Of a stretch of 64,000 nt of DNA, positions 1 to 7,405 are shown in pieces (position 1 is the stretch's first letter; each line of letters starts with the position of its first letter). The position numbers and the translations under genes were made by a program. The DNA lies in assembly GCF_019219065.1 (NCBI RefSeq), contig NZ_JAHUWK010000004.1:62001-126000 (forward strand), read 5' to 3'. Source of the DNA: Duganella sp. sic0402. GTDB taxonomy: Bacteria; Pseudomonadota; Gammaproteobacteria; Burkholderiales; Burkholderiaceae_D. Under the pieces are notes generated by a model. That model was not told the origin of the DNA and made no database searches. It saw only the letters and a list, made by a program, of their open reading frames with translations.

Positions 1-16
1 GCTGCCGGTGCCCGCC

Positions 17-50
17 TGAGTCTCAGCTTGAGTCTCATCTGAGTCCTGGC
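17..50. repeat. Short tandem repeat, TGAGTCTCA-type
   Basis: Two exact copies of TGAGTCTCA (17-25 and 29-37), 12 bp apart, are followed by a partial third copy TGAGTC (40-45). The unit is itself almost palindromic. It lies about 125 bp upstream of the first gene, so it could be a regulator-binding array or the tail of a repeat continuing to the left of the window. No function is assigned. Confidence 0.4.
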
Positions 51-172
51 AACAGTGTCGGCTTGCTATCTGCCATTTGGCTGGCGTTGTTGCATATCTG
101 AGACTAAGCCTGCGCAGAAGGCAATTTTCGGTATGATAGTCTGCAGACATCAAACCGAGAGCGGAGGCTGCA

Positions 173-535
173 ATGACCCAGGCATGGCTAGTACTCACTC
201 GTCCCGACGGGCGCGACGTGGCTGCGCCGTCCGAGGCCCAGATGGCGGCTGCGCTGGCCGACGTCTACAGCGGCAAGACCAATGGCCCGGAGGGCGGTCC
301 CGGCAGCGCCGTGCTGCGCTTCGGCTATGACGACGGCTTGATGTACGAAATGGAAGTGGCCAGCGGCGGCGCGGTGCGCTTTGCCGAATGGTCGGACCGC
401 GATTGCGAGATCGCGCTGGCCTCGCCGCGTACCATGACCGTGGCGGCGCAGGCTGATGCCTTGCAGCTATGGCGCTTGATGGCGCAGCGGCAGGTGGCCA
501 AAATCCGCAGCCAGCCCTGGCTGAGCGGCGACTAG
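173..535 (+). CDS. Hypothetical protein, 120 aa
   Basis: A small protein with no signal peptide, membrane segment or recognisable catalytic motif. It has an N-terminal basic/polar part, then a beta-rich stretch around residues 45-75 with alternating hydrophobic residues, and a helical basic C-terminus. The start is well supported: GGAGG at 163-167 lies five bases before the ATG, and a TATGAT -10-like hexamer is at 132-137. The layout loosely recalls small Imm1-like immunity proteins, but this is only a resemblance and no toxin gene is adjacent. It converges on the DksA-like gene with a 4-bp overlap. Function unknown. Confidence 0.7.
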   Translation: MTQAWLVLTRPDGRDVAAPSEAQMAAALADVYSGKTNGPEGGPGSAVLRFGYDDGLMYEMEVASGGAVRFAEWSDRDCEIALASPRTMTVAAQADALQLWRLMAQRQVAKIRSQPWLSGD

Positions 536-906
536 CGGCCGCTGCTTTCCAGCCATGTCTGGCAAGCGATGCACAGGCGCGCTTCCGGGCGGGCGTTCAG
601 CCGCGAATAGCCGATCGGCTCGCCGCAGCGCTCACACAATCCATAACTCTGCTGACTGAACTTGCCAAGGGCGTGCCGCACAACGTCCAGCTGGCGCCCC
701 GTCTGCGTGGCGGCCTCGTGCACGGCGGCGCGCAGCGCGCGTTGGCTGGCATTATCGGCCGGCGAGGCTTCGGCCTGATGTGGCAGCGGCTGGCGCAAGT
801 CGGTGTCGCGGTCGAGATCATCCGCAAGCTGGCTGAGCAGCGCGGCACTGGCGCGTTCCAGCCGCGCTTGCAGGGTGTGCCATTGTTCCTGATCCAGTCT
901 GTTCAT
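532..906 (-). CDS. DksA/TraR-family zinc-finger protein
   Basis: The 124-aa protein has a helical N-terminal two thirds and a C-terminal four-cysteine zinc finger with Cys91, Cys94, Cys112 and Cys115 (CERC and CIAC), the TraR/DksA C4 type. Family members bind the RNA polymerase secondary channel and modulate transcription, often with ppGpp. The coiled-coil tip, DPADRAS in E. coli DksA, reads SPADNAS here (48-54), so the first tip aspartate is serine and the second is kept. The protein is shorter than true DksA (about 150 aa), so it is a paralogue and unlikely to be the housekeeping DksA. It may share a transcript with the two genes upstream of it on the same strand. Confidence 0.85.
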   Translation of the reverse strand: MNRLDQEQWHTLQARLERASAALLSQLADDLDRDTDLRQPLPHQAEASPADNASQRALRAAVHEAATQTGRQLDVVRHALGKFSQQSYGLCERCGEPIGYSRLNARPEARLCIACQTWLESSGR

Positions 907-950
907 GCCGTGCTCCTTCCGGGATTGGACCGGCGCGCGCGGCGATGGTT

Positions 951-1355
951 CTATAACGCTTCAATATGGTGCTTGAGTTTTTCCAGCGCCGGCAGCACGC
1001 CCTCCAGCTTGCCGCTGGCGCTGGCGGCGCTGGCGCCGACCAGTTCCGCCGCCAGGTCGGCCAGGTCCTTGAGGCGGTCAATGCGCTCGATGATGTGTTC
1101 GGCGCGCGTGGCCAGCGTTTGTAGCTGCTGCCGCTGAGCGTCCAGTCCACTGGCGGCCAGCACGCCGGTGTCCAGGTACCACTGGTTGGCCTGCTGGCGT
1201 AGCGCGACCTCGCTGGCAAACAGCGCTTGCGCCGCGTTGCGCGTAATGGTCTGGGCGCCGATCGCGCGCATCAGGCGGCGATGCAGCGCGTCGGCATTGG
1301 CGGAGAGCTGATCGGCCAGCGCTTCCACGCGGACTTGCTGCTGCGGGTCTGCCAT
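951..1355 (-). CDS. Hypothetical helical protein, 134 aa
   Basis: An almost entirely helical, soluble protein rich in Ala, Leu, Gln and Arg with heptad-like spacing, so it probably forms coiled coils or a helical bundle. There is no signal peptide and no recognised motif. It lies between a lipoprotein gene (9 bp upstream) and the DksA-like gene on the same strand, which suggests a three-gene operon. I do not recognise the family. Confidence 0.65.
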   Translation of the reverse strand: MADPQQQVRVEALADQLSANADALHRRLMRAIGAQTITRNAAQALFASEVALRQQANQWYLDTGVLAASGLDAQRQQLQTLATRAEHIIERIDRLKDLADLAAELVGASAASASGKLEGVLPALEKLKHHIEAL

Positions 1356-1364
1356 GGCGGCTCC

Positions 1365-2132
1365 TTAATGGGCGGGGAGGGTGTCGAGCAGGGCGCGGTG
1401 GCGCTGTTCGATCAGGTCGAGATTCTTGCGCGCCAGCGTGTAGCGCAGGCCGATCAGGCGGAACTCGGCCTGCTTCTGCTGTTGCAACGACTTGGACAAG
1501 GCCAGCAGCAGCCGATCGCGGCCGGGATCGAGGAAGGGGATTTCCGATTCCAGCATGCCGATGACGATATCCTCTTCGTTATCGTTGGACTTGTCGTACA
1601 GGCGCAGCAGGATGCGCATGGCATCCAGCACCTCGTGTACTGGCTGGCGGGCGTCGCGCAGCAGCTGGTTGACGGTTTGCTCCTGCTGCGGCCCAGTGAC
1701 GCCGCGCAGTGCCAGCCGCGCCAGGCCGGCAAAGGCGTTGACGTGGCGGTCTTCCAGACCGGTATCGGGCCAGGCCTTGATGCTGGAGCTGAGATGCTTG
1801 ACCTGGTCCTCCAGATCGTACTGGCTATCGCCGGCCAGCCTGCCCAGCGTCTGCATATAGGCCTGCAAGCCATATTGCAGCTGGATGAAATCGTCGCAGG
1901 CCTGCTGGCGGCGCGCGTCCAGCTGCTGTTCGATGGCGTCGGCGGCGGCATACATGAACGGTTGCTGGCGCTGGTAAGTTTGGCGGTAGCGTTCGGTCAG
2001 CTCGTGATAAGCGCCCAGCTTGGGCGCACCGGCGGCGAAGGCGCGCACCTCGGCCATGCGCGGCGTGCTGCTGGCGCAGCCGGTCAGTATGGCCAGCAAG
2101 GCGAGTATCGATAAGAGACGTTGCATGATCAC
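1365..2132 (-). CDS. Putative lipoprotein, 255 aa
   Basis: The N-terminus is a clear lipoprotein signal: positively charged start, hydrophobic run, and the lipobox LTGC with the lipidated cysteine at residue 19. The residue after it is Ala, which favours outer-membrane sorting. The mature part is helical and charged with no enzymatic motif. It is the first gene of a probable operon with the hypothetical and DksA-like genes. The function is unknown; a structural or envelope-stress role is only a guess. Confidence 0.75.
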   Translation of the reverse strand: MIMQRLLSILALLAILTGCASSTPRMAEVRAFAAGAPKLGAYHELTERYRQTYQRQQPFMYAAADAIEQQLDARRQQACDDFIQLQYGLQAYMQTLGRLAGDSQYDLEDQVKHLSSSIKAWPDTGLEDRHVNAFAGLARLALRGVTGPQQEQTVNQLLRDARQPVHEVLDAMRILLRLYDKSNDNEEDIVIGMLESEIPFLDPGRDRLLLALSKSLQQQKQAEFRLIGLRYTLARKNLDLIEQRHRALLDTLPAH

Positions 2133-2194
2133 CCCACGGTTGAGTGGGATGATTGTTGCCTACGGTGAATAAGCGCGTGTTGCGCCAGCGCAGA

Positions 2195-2974
2195 CTAGGT
2201 GGTCAGCGCGCTGCGCCAGCCGAGGCCTTCGTTGGTGTCTGCGCTGGGGATGTATTCGCAGCCGAGCCAGCCGTCATAGCCGATCCGGTCGATGAAGGCG
2301 AACAGGTGGCGGTAATTGATCTCGCCGGTGCCAGGCTCGTGGCGGCCGGGCGTATCGGCCACCTGCATGTGCTTGATCAGCGGCAGATGGGCCTGGATGG
2401 TGTTGCAGAGTTCGCCTTCCATACGCTGCATGTGGTAGATGTCGTACTGCAAGAACAGATTGGGACAGCCGGCCTCGGCGATGACATCCAGCGACTGGCG
2501 GCTGCGGTTCAGCAGATAGCCGGGCATGTCGAAATGATTGATCGGTTCGATCAGCAGATTGATGCCGGCGGGCGCCAGCTGGCCTGCCGCATAGCGCAGA
2601 TTATCGACATAGGTATCGTGCGCCAGTTGCGGCGCCAGGCCAGCGGGCAGCTTGCCCGCCATGCAATGCAGCTGCGTGACGCCCAGCTCGGTGGCGTATT
2701 CGAGCGCACTCGCCACACCGTCGCGGAACTCGCTGATGCGGCGCGGATCGCAGGCCATGCCGCGATCACCAGCGTTCCAGTCGCCGGCGGGCAGATTGAA
2801 CAGCACCAGCTTCAGCTGATAGCGGCGCAGGCGCTCGGCGATCTGCCGCGCCCCGAAAGCGTAAGGAAACAGGAACTCAACCGCCTCAAAACCCGCCGCA
2901 TGGGCAAGCGCAAAGCGATCCAGAAAAGGCGCGTCGGTGTACAACATCGACAGATTGGCGGCAAACTTGGGCAT
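2195..2974 (-). CDS. hyi: Hydroxypyruvate isomerase
   Basis: The 259-aa protein is a xylose-isomerase-like TIM barrel of the Hyi family, which interconverts hydroxypyruvate and tartronate semialdehyde in glyoxylate/glycerate metabolism. Diagnostic segments are MPKFAANLSMLYTD at the N-terminus, the metal-binding glutamate in LLIEPINHFDMPGY and the second glutamate in GCEYIPS near the C-terminus. Length matches the family (about 258 aa). The usual partners (glyoxylate carboligase, tartronate semialdehyde reductase) are not in the window, so the gene stands alone. A sugar-phosphate epimerase/isomerase of the same fold is the alternative. Confidence 0.9.
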   Translation of the reverse strand: MPKFAANLSMLYTDAPFLDRFALAHAAGFEAVEFLFPYAFGARQIAERLRRYQLKLVLFNLPAGDWNAGDRGMACDPRRISEFRDGVASALEYATELGVTQLHCMAGKLPAGLAPQLAHDTYVDNLRYAAGQLAPAGINLLIEPINHFDMPGYLLNRSRQSLDVIAEAGCPNLFLQYDIYHMQRMEGELCNTIQAHLPLIKHMQVADTPGRHEPGTGEINYRHLFAFIDRIGYDGWLGCEYIPSADTNEGLGWRSALTT

Positions 2975-2983
2975 GAAACAACT

Positions 2984-3043
2984 CCGGGGTCAGTTCTGCC
3001 TATCGTACACGAGCTCATGTACGTTTGGCAGAACTGACCCCGG
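2984..3043. repeat. 60-bp near-perfect palindrome (REP/MITE-like)
   Basis: The outer arms CCGGGGTCAGTTCTGCC (2984-3000) and its exact reverse complement (3027-3043) enclose an inner palindrome, CGTACA (3004-3009) and TGTACG (3018-3023), centred on GAGCTC. Only the TAT/TTT spacers and one pair next to the centre mismatch. A short GGGGG-CAG-CCCCC hairpin follows at 3048-3060. It fills the gap between the hyi start and the rhlE end. It resembles extragenic palindromes of the REP type; with no T-tract it is a poor intrinsic terminator. Confidence 0.7.
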
Positions 3044-3081
3044 ATTCGGGGGCAGCCCCCTTCTGGCAGTGGGCTAACTGC

Positions 3082-4473
3082 TTAGCGGCCGCGGCCGCCT
3101 GAGCGGTGCTGGGCTGCGGCGCGTGGGGCGTTGCCACCGCCATTGCCGCGGGGTGCGCCGCCGCCGTTGCCGCCGGCCGAGCGTGGCTTGTTGCCGCCGC
3201 CGTTGCCGCTGCCTGGTTTGCGGGCGCCACCGCCACCGCCGGCACCGCCGCCCCGATTGCCGCCGTTGCGGTGGCCAGGGCCGCCGCTGCGCAGCTGGAT
3301 CGGTTGCGGACGCGCGGTCGGATCAGGTTCGAAGCCTGGGATCACGTCGCGCGGCAGCGTCTGCTTGATCAGCTTTTCGATATCTTTCAGCATGTCGTGC
3401 TCGTCCACGCAGACCAGCGATACCGCTTCGCCGGTCGCGCCGGCGCGGCCGGTACGGCCGATGCGGTGCACATAGTCTTCCGGCACGTTCGGCAGGTCGT
3501 AGTTGACCACGTGCGGCAACTGGTCGATGTCGATGCCGCGTGCGGCGATGTCGGTTGCCACCAGCACTTGCAGCTTGTTGTCCTTGAATTCGGACAGCGC
3601 CTTGGTGCGCGCCGACTGGCTCTTGTTGCCGTGGATCGCCATCGCGCCGATGCCGTCTTTTTCCAGCTGTTCGACCAGCTTGTTGGCGCCGTGCTTGGTG
3701 CGGGTGAACACCAGCACTTGCGACCAGTTGTTGGATTTGATCAGGTGCGCCAGCATCGGGTGCTTCTTGTCGCGGTCGACCGGGTGGATCTTCTGCGCGA
3801 TGACGTCGGAGGTGGCGTTGCGGCGCGCCACTTCGATCATCGCCGGGTTGTTCAGCAGGCCGTCGGCCAGCGCTTTGATCTCGTCCGAGAAGGTGGCCGA
3901 GAACAGCAGGTTCTGGCGCTTCGGCGGCAGCTTGGCCAGCACTTTGCGGATGTCGCGGATGAAGCCCATGTCCAGCATGCGGTCGGCTTCGTCCAGTACC
4001 AGGATTTCGATCTTGCTCAGGTCTACCGTGCCCTGTTCCATATGGTCCAGCAGGCGGCCCGGCGTGGCGACCAGGATGTCGACGCCGTGCTTCAGTTGCT
4101 TGATCTGCGGATTGATGCCCACACCGCCAAAGATCACCGCCGAATTCAGCTTGGTGTACTTGCCGTAGGTGCGCACGCTTTCCTCGACCTGGGCCGCCAG
4201 TTCGCGGGTCGGGGTCAGGATCAGCGCGCGGATGGCGCGTGGCGAATTATTGCTGGTCAGCTTGGAACCGATCGCGTCGGTCGACAGACGGTGCAGCAGC
4301 GGCAGCGTGAAGCCGGCCGTCTTGCCGGTGCCGGTTTGTGCGCCCGCCAGCAGGTCGCCGCCGTTCAACACAGCGGGAATGGCCTGCTGCTGGATCGGCG
4401 TAGGCGTGGTGTAGCCGGTATCGCTAACAGCGCGCATCAGGGCGTCGGACAAACCGAGAGAGGAAAAGGACAT
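3082..4473 (-). CDS. rhlE: ATP-dependent RNA helicase RhlE (DEAD-box)
   Basis: The 463-aa DEAD-box helicase has all core motifs in order: Q motif [10 protein letters not shown] (residues 24-33), motif [18 protein letters not shown] in [26 protein letters not shown] and [10 protein letters not shown]. The last 60 or so residues are a low-complexity Gly/Asn/Arg tail typical of beta- and gammaproteobacterial RhlE and used for RNA contact. The family unwinds short RNA duplexes in ribosome assembly, RNA decay and cold adaptation. The gene is monocistronic, separated from suhB by a terminator. A 12-bp palindrome lies just upstream of the start codon. Confidence 0.95.
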   Translation of the reverse strand: MSFSSLGLSDALMRAVSDTGYTTPTPIQQQAIPAVLNGGDLLAGAQTGTGKTAGFTLPLLHRLSTDAIGSKLTSNNSPRAIRALILTPTRELAAQVEESVRTYGKYTKLNSAVIFGGVGINPQIKQLKHGVDILVATPGRLLDHMEQGTVDLSKIEILVLDEADRMLDMGFIRDIRKVLAKLPPKRQNLLFSATFSDEIKALADGLLNNPAMIEVARRNATSDVIAQKIHPVDRDKKHPMLAHLIKSNNWSQVLVFTRTKHGANKLVEQLEKDGIGAMAIHGNKSQSARTKALSEFKDNKLQVLVATDIAARGIDIDQLPHVVNYDLPNVPEDYVHRIGRTGRAGATGEAVSLVCVDEHDMLKDIEKLIKQTLPRDVIPGFEPDPTARPQPIQLRSGGPGHRNGGNRGGGAGGGGGARKPGSGNGGGNKPRSAGGNGGGAPRGNGGGNAPRAAAQHRSGGRGR

Positions 4474-4478
4474 ATTAA

Positions 4479-4490
4479 CTTTACGTAAAG
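4479..4490. promoter_or_regulatory. 12-bp palindrome before rhlE start
   Basis: CTTTACGTAAAG is a perfect palindrome six bases upstream of the rhlE start codon on the minus strand, where the ribosome would sit. The AAAG part is the only weak Shine-Dalgarno-like purine run. It could be a regulator site or an RNA hairpin limiting rhlE translation. It is short enough to be chance. Confidence 0.3.
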
Positions 4491-4563
4491 ATTCTACAGG
4501 ACTGGGCGTATGCCGCAGCTTTCAGTATAGCATCTAGTTTCAAATGGGAAATAAAACAGAGAT

Positions 4564-4592
4564 AAAAAAGGGAGCCGGAGCTCCCTTTTTTT
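4564..4592 (-). terminator. Rho-independent terminator after suhB
   Basis: The stem GGGAGC/GCTCCC (4570-4575 and 4580-4585) has a 4-base loop and is flanked by A6 on the left and T7 on the right, so it can end transcription in both directions. On the minus strand it ends suhB and insulates rhlE. Confidence 0.85.
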
Positions 4593-4615
4593 GTAACAAA
4601 CTGTCGAGCGTGGTG

Positions 4616-5407
4616 TTATGCGAAGGGGGTCAGGAGGCCAACCATTTGCGCGAAGACTTTCGGGCTGGCGGCGATGACGTCTCCTTTGTACAGGTAGTCG
4701 GATTCGCCGCTGAACTCGCCGACGATGCCACCCGCTTCAGTGACCATCAGGGAACCGGCGGCGATATCCCAGGGCTTCAGGCCTTTTTCGTAGAAGCCGT
4801 CGAGGCGGCCGCAGGCGACATAGGCCAGGTCCAGCGCGGCGCTGCCGGCGCGGCGCACGCCGTGGCTGCGCTCGGCCATGATGCCGTACATTTCCAGGTA
4901 TTCGATCAGGGCTTTCGGATTGCCGGCCTGGTAGCCGGTGGCCAGCAGCGCATTCGAGATGCGGTCCAGCTTGCCGACGCGGATGCGTTTTTCGTTCAGA
5001 TAGGCGCCGGCGCCCTTGGTGGCGGTGAACAGGTCGTTGCGTACCGGGTCATAGATGATGCCCTGGGTGATCACGCCACGCTGCGACAGCGCGATCGAGA
5101 TGCAGTATTGCGGGAAGCCGTGCAGGAAGTTGGTGGTGCCATCGATCGGGTCGATGATCCAGGTGTATTCTGCCTCGTCGTGGGCATTGGCCGATGCGCC
5201 GGATTCTTCCGCCAGGAAGGCGTGGTCAGGGTAAGCTTTCGACAGCACTTCGATAATGGCTTGTTCAGCAGCCTGGTCGACGTCGGTGACGAAGTCCTTG
5301 TGGTTCTTCTCGGTGACGATGACGCGGTCAAGGTCGAAGGAAGCGCGGTTGATGACGGCCGCAGCGCGGCGAGCGGCCTTCACGGCCGTATTGATCATTG
5401 GATGCAT
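4616..5407 (-). CDS. suhB: Inositol-1-monophosphatase SuhB
   Basis: The 263-aa protein belongs to the lithium-sensitive inositol monophosphatase family. It shows the three metal-site motifs: FLAEESG, the signature IIDPIDGTTNF, and KPWDIAAGSLMVTEAGG. It hydrolyses inositol 1-phosphate. In proteobacteria SuhB also joins the Nus antitermination complex at rRNA operons. It is divergent from trmJ, an arrangement common in proteobacteria. A second, degenerate IMPase-like gene lies at 23453. Confidence 0.95.
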   Translation of the reverse strand: MHPMINTAVKAARRAAAVINRASFDLDRVIVTEKNHKDFVTDVDQAAEQAIIEVLSKAYPDHAFLAEESGASANAHDEAEYTWIIDPIDGTTNFLHGFPQYCISIALSQRGVITQGIIYDPVRNDLFTATKGAGAYLNEKRIRVGKLDRISNALLATGYQAGNPKALIEYLEMYGIMAERSHGVRRAGSAALDLAYVACGRLDGFYEKGLKPWDIAAGSLMVTEAGGIVGEFSGESDYLYKGDVIAASPKVFAQMVGLLTPFA

Positions 5408-5477
5408 GGGCTTTTCCGTATAAAAATGCTAACGCCCACCGGGGGAATTCCAGCCCGGCGGCACGACAGGAGACAAA

Positions 5478-5558
5478 ATGACAAAGAGCAAGGCGGTGGC
5501 AACAGGTAAAATTCTGCTGGAATTTCCGTATCGATACCGCGCGATTGCGCTATTTTAA
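5478..5558 (+). CDS. Short leader ORF (26 aa) abutting trmJ
   Basis: The ORF has a good ribosome site (AGGAG five to six bases before ATG at 5478) and ends in TAA at 5556-5558, directly followed by the trmJ ATG in the same frame (TAAATG). The peptide starts MTKSKAVATGK and ends RYRAIALF. No Shine-Dalgarno lies in front of trmJ itself, so ribosomes that finish the short ORF may restart on trmJ. The ORF and its site are seen directly; translational coupling is inferred. It could be fortuitous. Confidence 0.45.
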   Translation: MTKSKAVATGKILLEFPYRYRAIALF

Positions 5559-6356
5559 ATGAACCTGCCCCAAATCAACACGAATCTTTTCAAACATCTG
5601 CGATTTATTCTGGTCGAGACTAGCCGCGCAGGCAATATCGGGGCGGTGGCGCGCGCCATGAAAACCATGGGCTACAGCGATCTGGTGCTGGTCACGCCGC
5701 GCTTCGAGGATGCTTTGCAGGACCCGGAAGCGGTGGCTTTCGCCAGCGGCGCGCAGGATATTTTGGCCGGCGCGCGCGTGGTCGGCAGCATGGCCGAGGC
5801 GCTGGAAGGCGTCAATTTCGCCGCCGCTGTCTCGGCCCGGCTGCGCGAATTTTCGCCGCCGGTGTTGTCGCCGCGTCAATTTGCCGGCCAGCTGACGGCG
5901 CAGCCGGAATTGCGTGCCGCGCTGATTTTCGGCAATGAGCGCTTCGGCCTGCCGAACGAACTGGTCGAGAAATGTAATGTACTGATCAATATTCCCGCCA
6001 ACCCCGATTACTCGTCGCTGAACCTGTCGCAGGCGGCGCAGGTGCTGGCCTATGAATGCCGCATGGCGGTGCTGGACAGCGGCGGGGTGACGCACACGCC
6101 GCGCCGGCCGGCCGGCGACGCCAGCGAGGTCGGCTTCCACGGCGAGGCCGCCAGCATCGAGCAGATCGAGGGCATGTACACCCACCTGGAGCAGGCGCTG
6201 GTGGCAATCGGCTTTCTCGACGCCAGCAATCCGCGCAAGCTGATGCCGCGCCTGAAGCGCCTGTTCGCGCGCGCGCAGCTGGAGAAGGAAGAGGTCAACA
6301 TCCTGCGCGGCATTGCCCGGCATATGCAGGGCGAGCACGGAAAGAAGCAGCCATGA
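5559..6356 (+). CDS. trmJ: tRNA (cytidine/uridine-2'-O-)-methyltransferase TrmJ
   Basis: This is a SpoU/TrmH-type SPOUT methyltransferase that 2'-O-methylates position 32 of the tRNA anticodon loop with S-adenosylmethionine. Seen directly are motif 1 LVETSRAGNIGAVARAMKTMG (about residues 18-38), motif 2 around FGNERFGLPNELVEKC and motif 3 in IPANPDYSSLNLSQAAQVLAYE, which form the knotted cofactor site. A C-terminal helical extension (about 190-265) is typical of TrmJ. The start has no Shine-Dalgarno and follows the leader ORF stop directly. It overlaps the next gene by ATGA. Confidence 0.92.
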   Translation: MNLPQINTNLFKHLRFILVETSRAGNIGAVARAMKTMGYSDLVLVTPRFEDALQDPEAVAFASGAQDILAGARVVGSMAEALEGVNFAAAVSARLREFSPPVLSPRQFAGQLTAQPELRAALIFGNERFGLPNELVEKCNVLINIPANPDYSSLNLSQAAQVLAYECRMAVLDSGGVTHTPRRPAGDASEVGFHGEAASIEQIEGMYTHLEQALVAIGFLDASNPRKLMPRLKRLFARAQLEKEEVNILRGIARHMQGEHGKKQP

Positions 6357-6790
6357 ACTGGGATCATCCACAACCCTATACGCTGGAACTATCGCCGTCG
6401 GCCGGCGATATCGACGGGCTGGACCACACCAATAACGCCGTCTATGTGCAATGGTGCGAAAAAGCCGGCTGGGCGCACTCCGAGGCGCTGGGCCTGAGCC
6501 TGGCAGATTATCGCCGCCTGGACCGGGCGATGGCGATCCGCCGCTCCGAGTACGAATACATCCTGCCGACTGCCGCCGGCGAGCAGCTGATACTCGGCAC
6601 CTGGCTGTACAGCACCGACGGCAAGCTGAATATGGAGCGCCGCTTTCAGCTGCTGCGCGCCAGCGACGGCGCCACCGTGCTGCGCGGCCGCTGGGTGCTG
6701 GTGTGCATCGAAATCAGCAGCGGCCGCGCGCGCCGCATGCCGCAGGAGTTCTGCGATGGCTATCTGCCGGCGGTGGTGGCCACCGAATAA
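6353..6790 (+). CDS. Acyl-CoA thioesterase, 4HBT hotdog fold
   Basis: The 145-aa protein begins at an ATG overlapping the trmJ stop (ATGA), so it is translationally coupled. The segment DIDGLDHTNNAVYVQWCEKAGW (about residues 17-38) is the YbgC/4-hydroxybenzoyl-CoA thioesterase signature, with the general-base aspartate position and the Asn-Asn-Ala-Val-Tyr turn. Single-domain proteins of this family hydrolyse acyl-CoA thioesters in the cytoplasm as tetramers. The substrate is unknown. Pairing with trmJ suggests shared expression only. Confidence 0.85.
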   Translation: MNWDHPQPYTLELSPSAGDIDGLDHTNNAVYVQWCEKAGWAHSEALGLSLADYRRLDRAMAIRRSEYEYILPTAAGEQLILGTWLYSTDGKLNMERRFQLLRASDGATVLRGRWVLVCIEISSGRARRMPQEFCDGYLPAVVATE

Positions 6791-6822
6791 GCGTTGTAGA
6801 CGCCATCCTCTAACTTTGCAAG

Positions 6823-6850
6823 TTGGCGGTTTTGCGCTTTGGCTTACACT
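6823..6850 (+). promoter_or_regulatory. Candidate sigma-70 promoter for Tat/GMC pair
   Basis: TTGGCG (6823-6828) and TACACT (6845-6850) are separated by 16 bp, about 30 bp upstream of the start codon at 6881. This is the only reasonable -35/-10 pair in the 90-bp gap. Confidence 0.4.
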
Positions 6851-6880
6851 AGTGCAAAACCATAAAAATGGACGGAGACT

Positions 6881-7405
6881 ATGCAGGTATCCCGCAGATC
6901 TTGGCTGAAGATCGGCGTGGCCGGCGCGTGCACCCTTGCCGCCGGCGGCGCCGTCTATCGTCTGGCGTATCCGCCGGACGTTGCCCGTTTTTCCCTCAAT
7001 GGCGAGGCATTGGCCGTGCTGCATGCGGTGATCCCGGCCATGCTGGGCCCGGTGCTGCCGGAGCAGCCGGCCGCCCGCGCTGAGGCGCTGGCCGCCGCTA
7101 GCCAGCGCGTGCGCGACGCCGTGCTGGGCTTGCCGCTGGCGACGCAAAAAGAGGTGCAGGATTTATTCGGGCTGCTGGCGCTGGGGCCGGCCCGGCGCTT
7201 GCTGACCGGCGTGCGCGGTGGATGGTCGCAGGCCGATCCGCAGCAGGTGGCGCAATTCCTGCAAAGCTGGCGCACGCATAGCTGGGATATGCTGCAAGTT
7301 GGCTACCACGCGCTGCACGACCTGATCATTGGCGCTTGGTATGCCGATCCGTCGACCTGGCAGGCCATAGGCTATCCGGGGCCGATGAAGGAGCTGCTGG
7401 CATGA
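6881..7405 (+). CDS. Tat-exported small subunit, gluconate 2-dehydrogenase subunit 3-like
   Basis: The 174-aa protein starts with a twin-arginine signal, SRRSWLK (residues 4-10), followed by a hydrophobic Ala/Gly-rich region, so it should be exported folded. The mature part is helical with conserved Trp and Tyr residues near the C-terminus (HDLIIGAWYADPSTW). It matches the gamma-subunit family that escorts FAD-dependent GMC dehydrogenases through the Tat pathway. Its stop overlaps the start of the GMC gene (ATGA), and the GMC protein has no signal peptide, which supports piggy-back export. Confidence 0.8.
   Translation: MQVSRRSWLKIGVAGACTLAAGGAVYRLAYPPDVARFSLNGEALAVLHAVIPAMLGPVLPEQPAARAEALAAASQRVRDAVLGLPLATQKEVQDLFGLLALGPARRLLTGVRGGWSQADPQQVAQFLQSWRTHSWDMLQVGYHALHDLIIGAWYADPSTWQAIGYPGPMKELLA

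Noticed and set aside
3106..4488. Plus-strand frame opposite rhlE
   Set aside because: Antisense of a certain DEAD-box helicase; low-complexity product.
6056..6352. In-frame upstream extension of the thioesterase gene
   Set aside because: It overlaps trmJ in another frame and is Arg/Gly-rich noise; the ATGA-coupled start at 6353 gives the normal family length.
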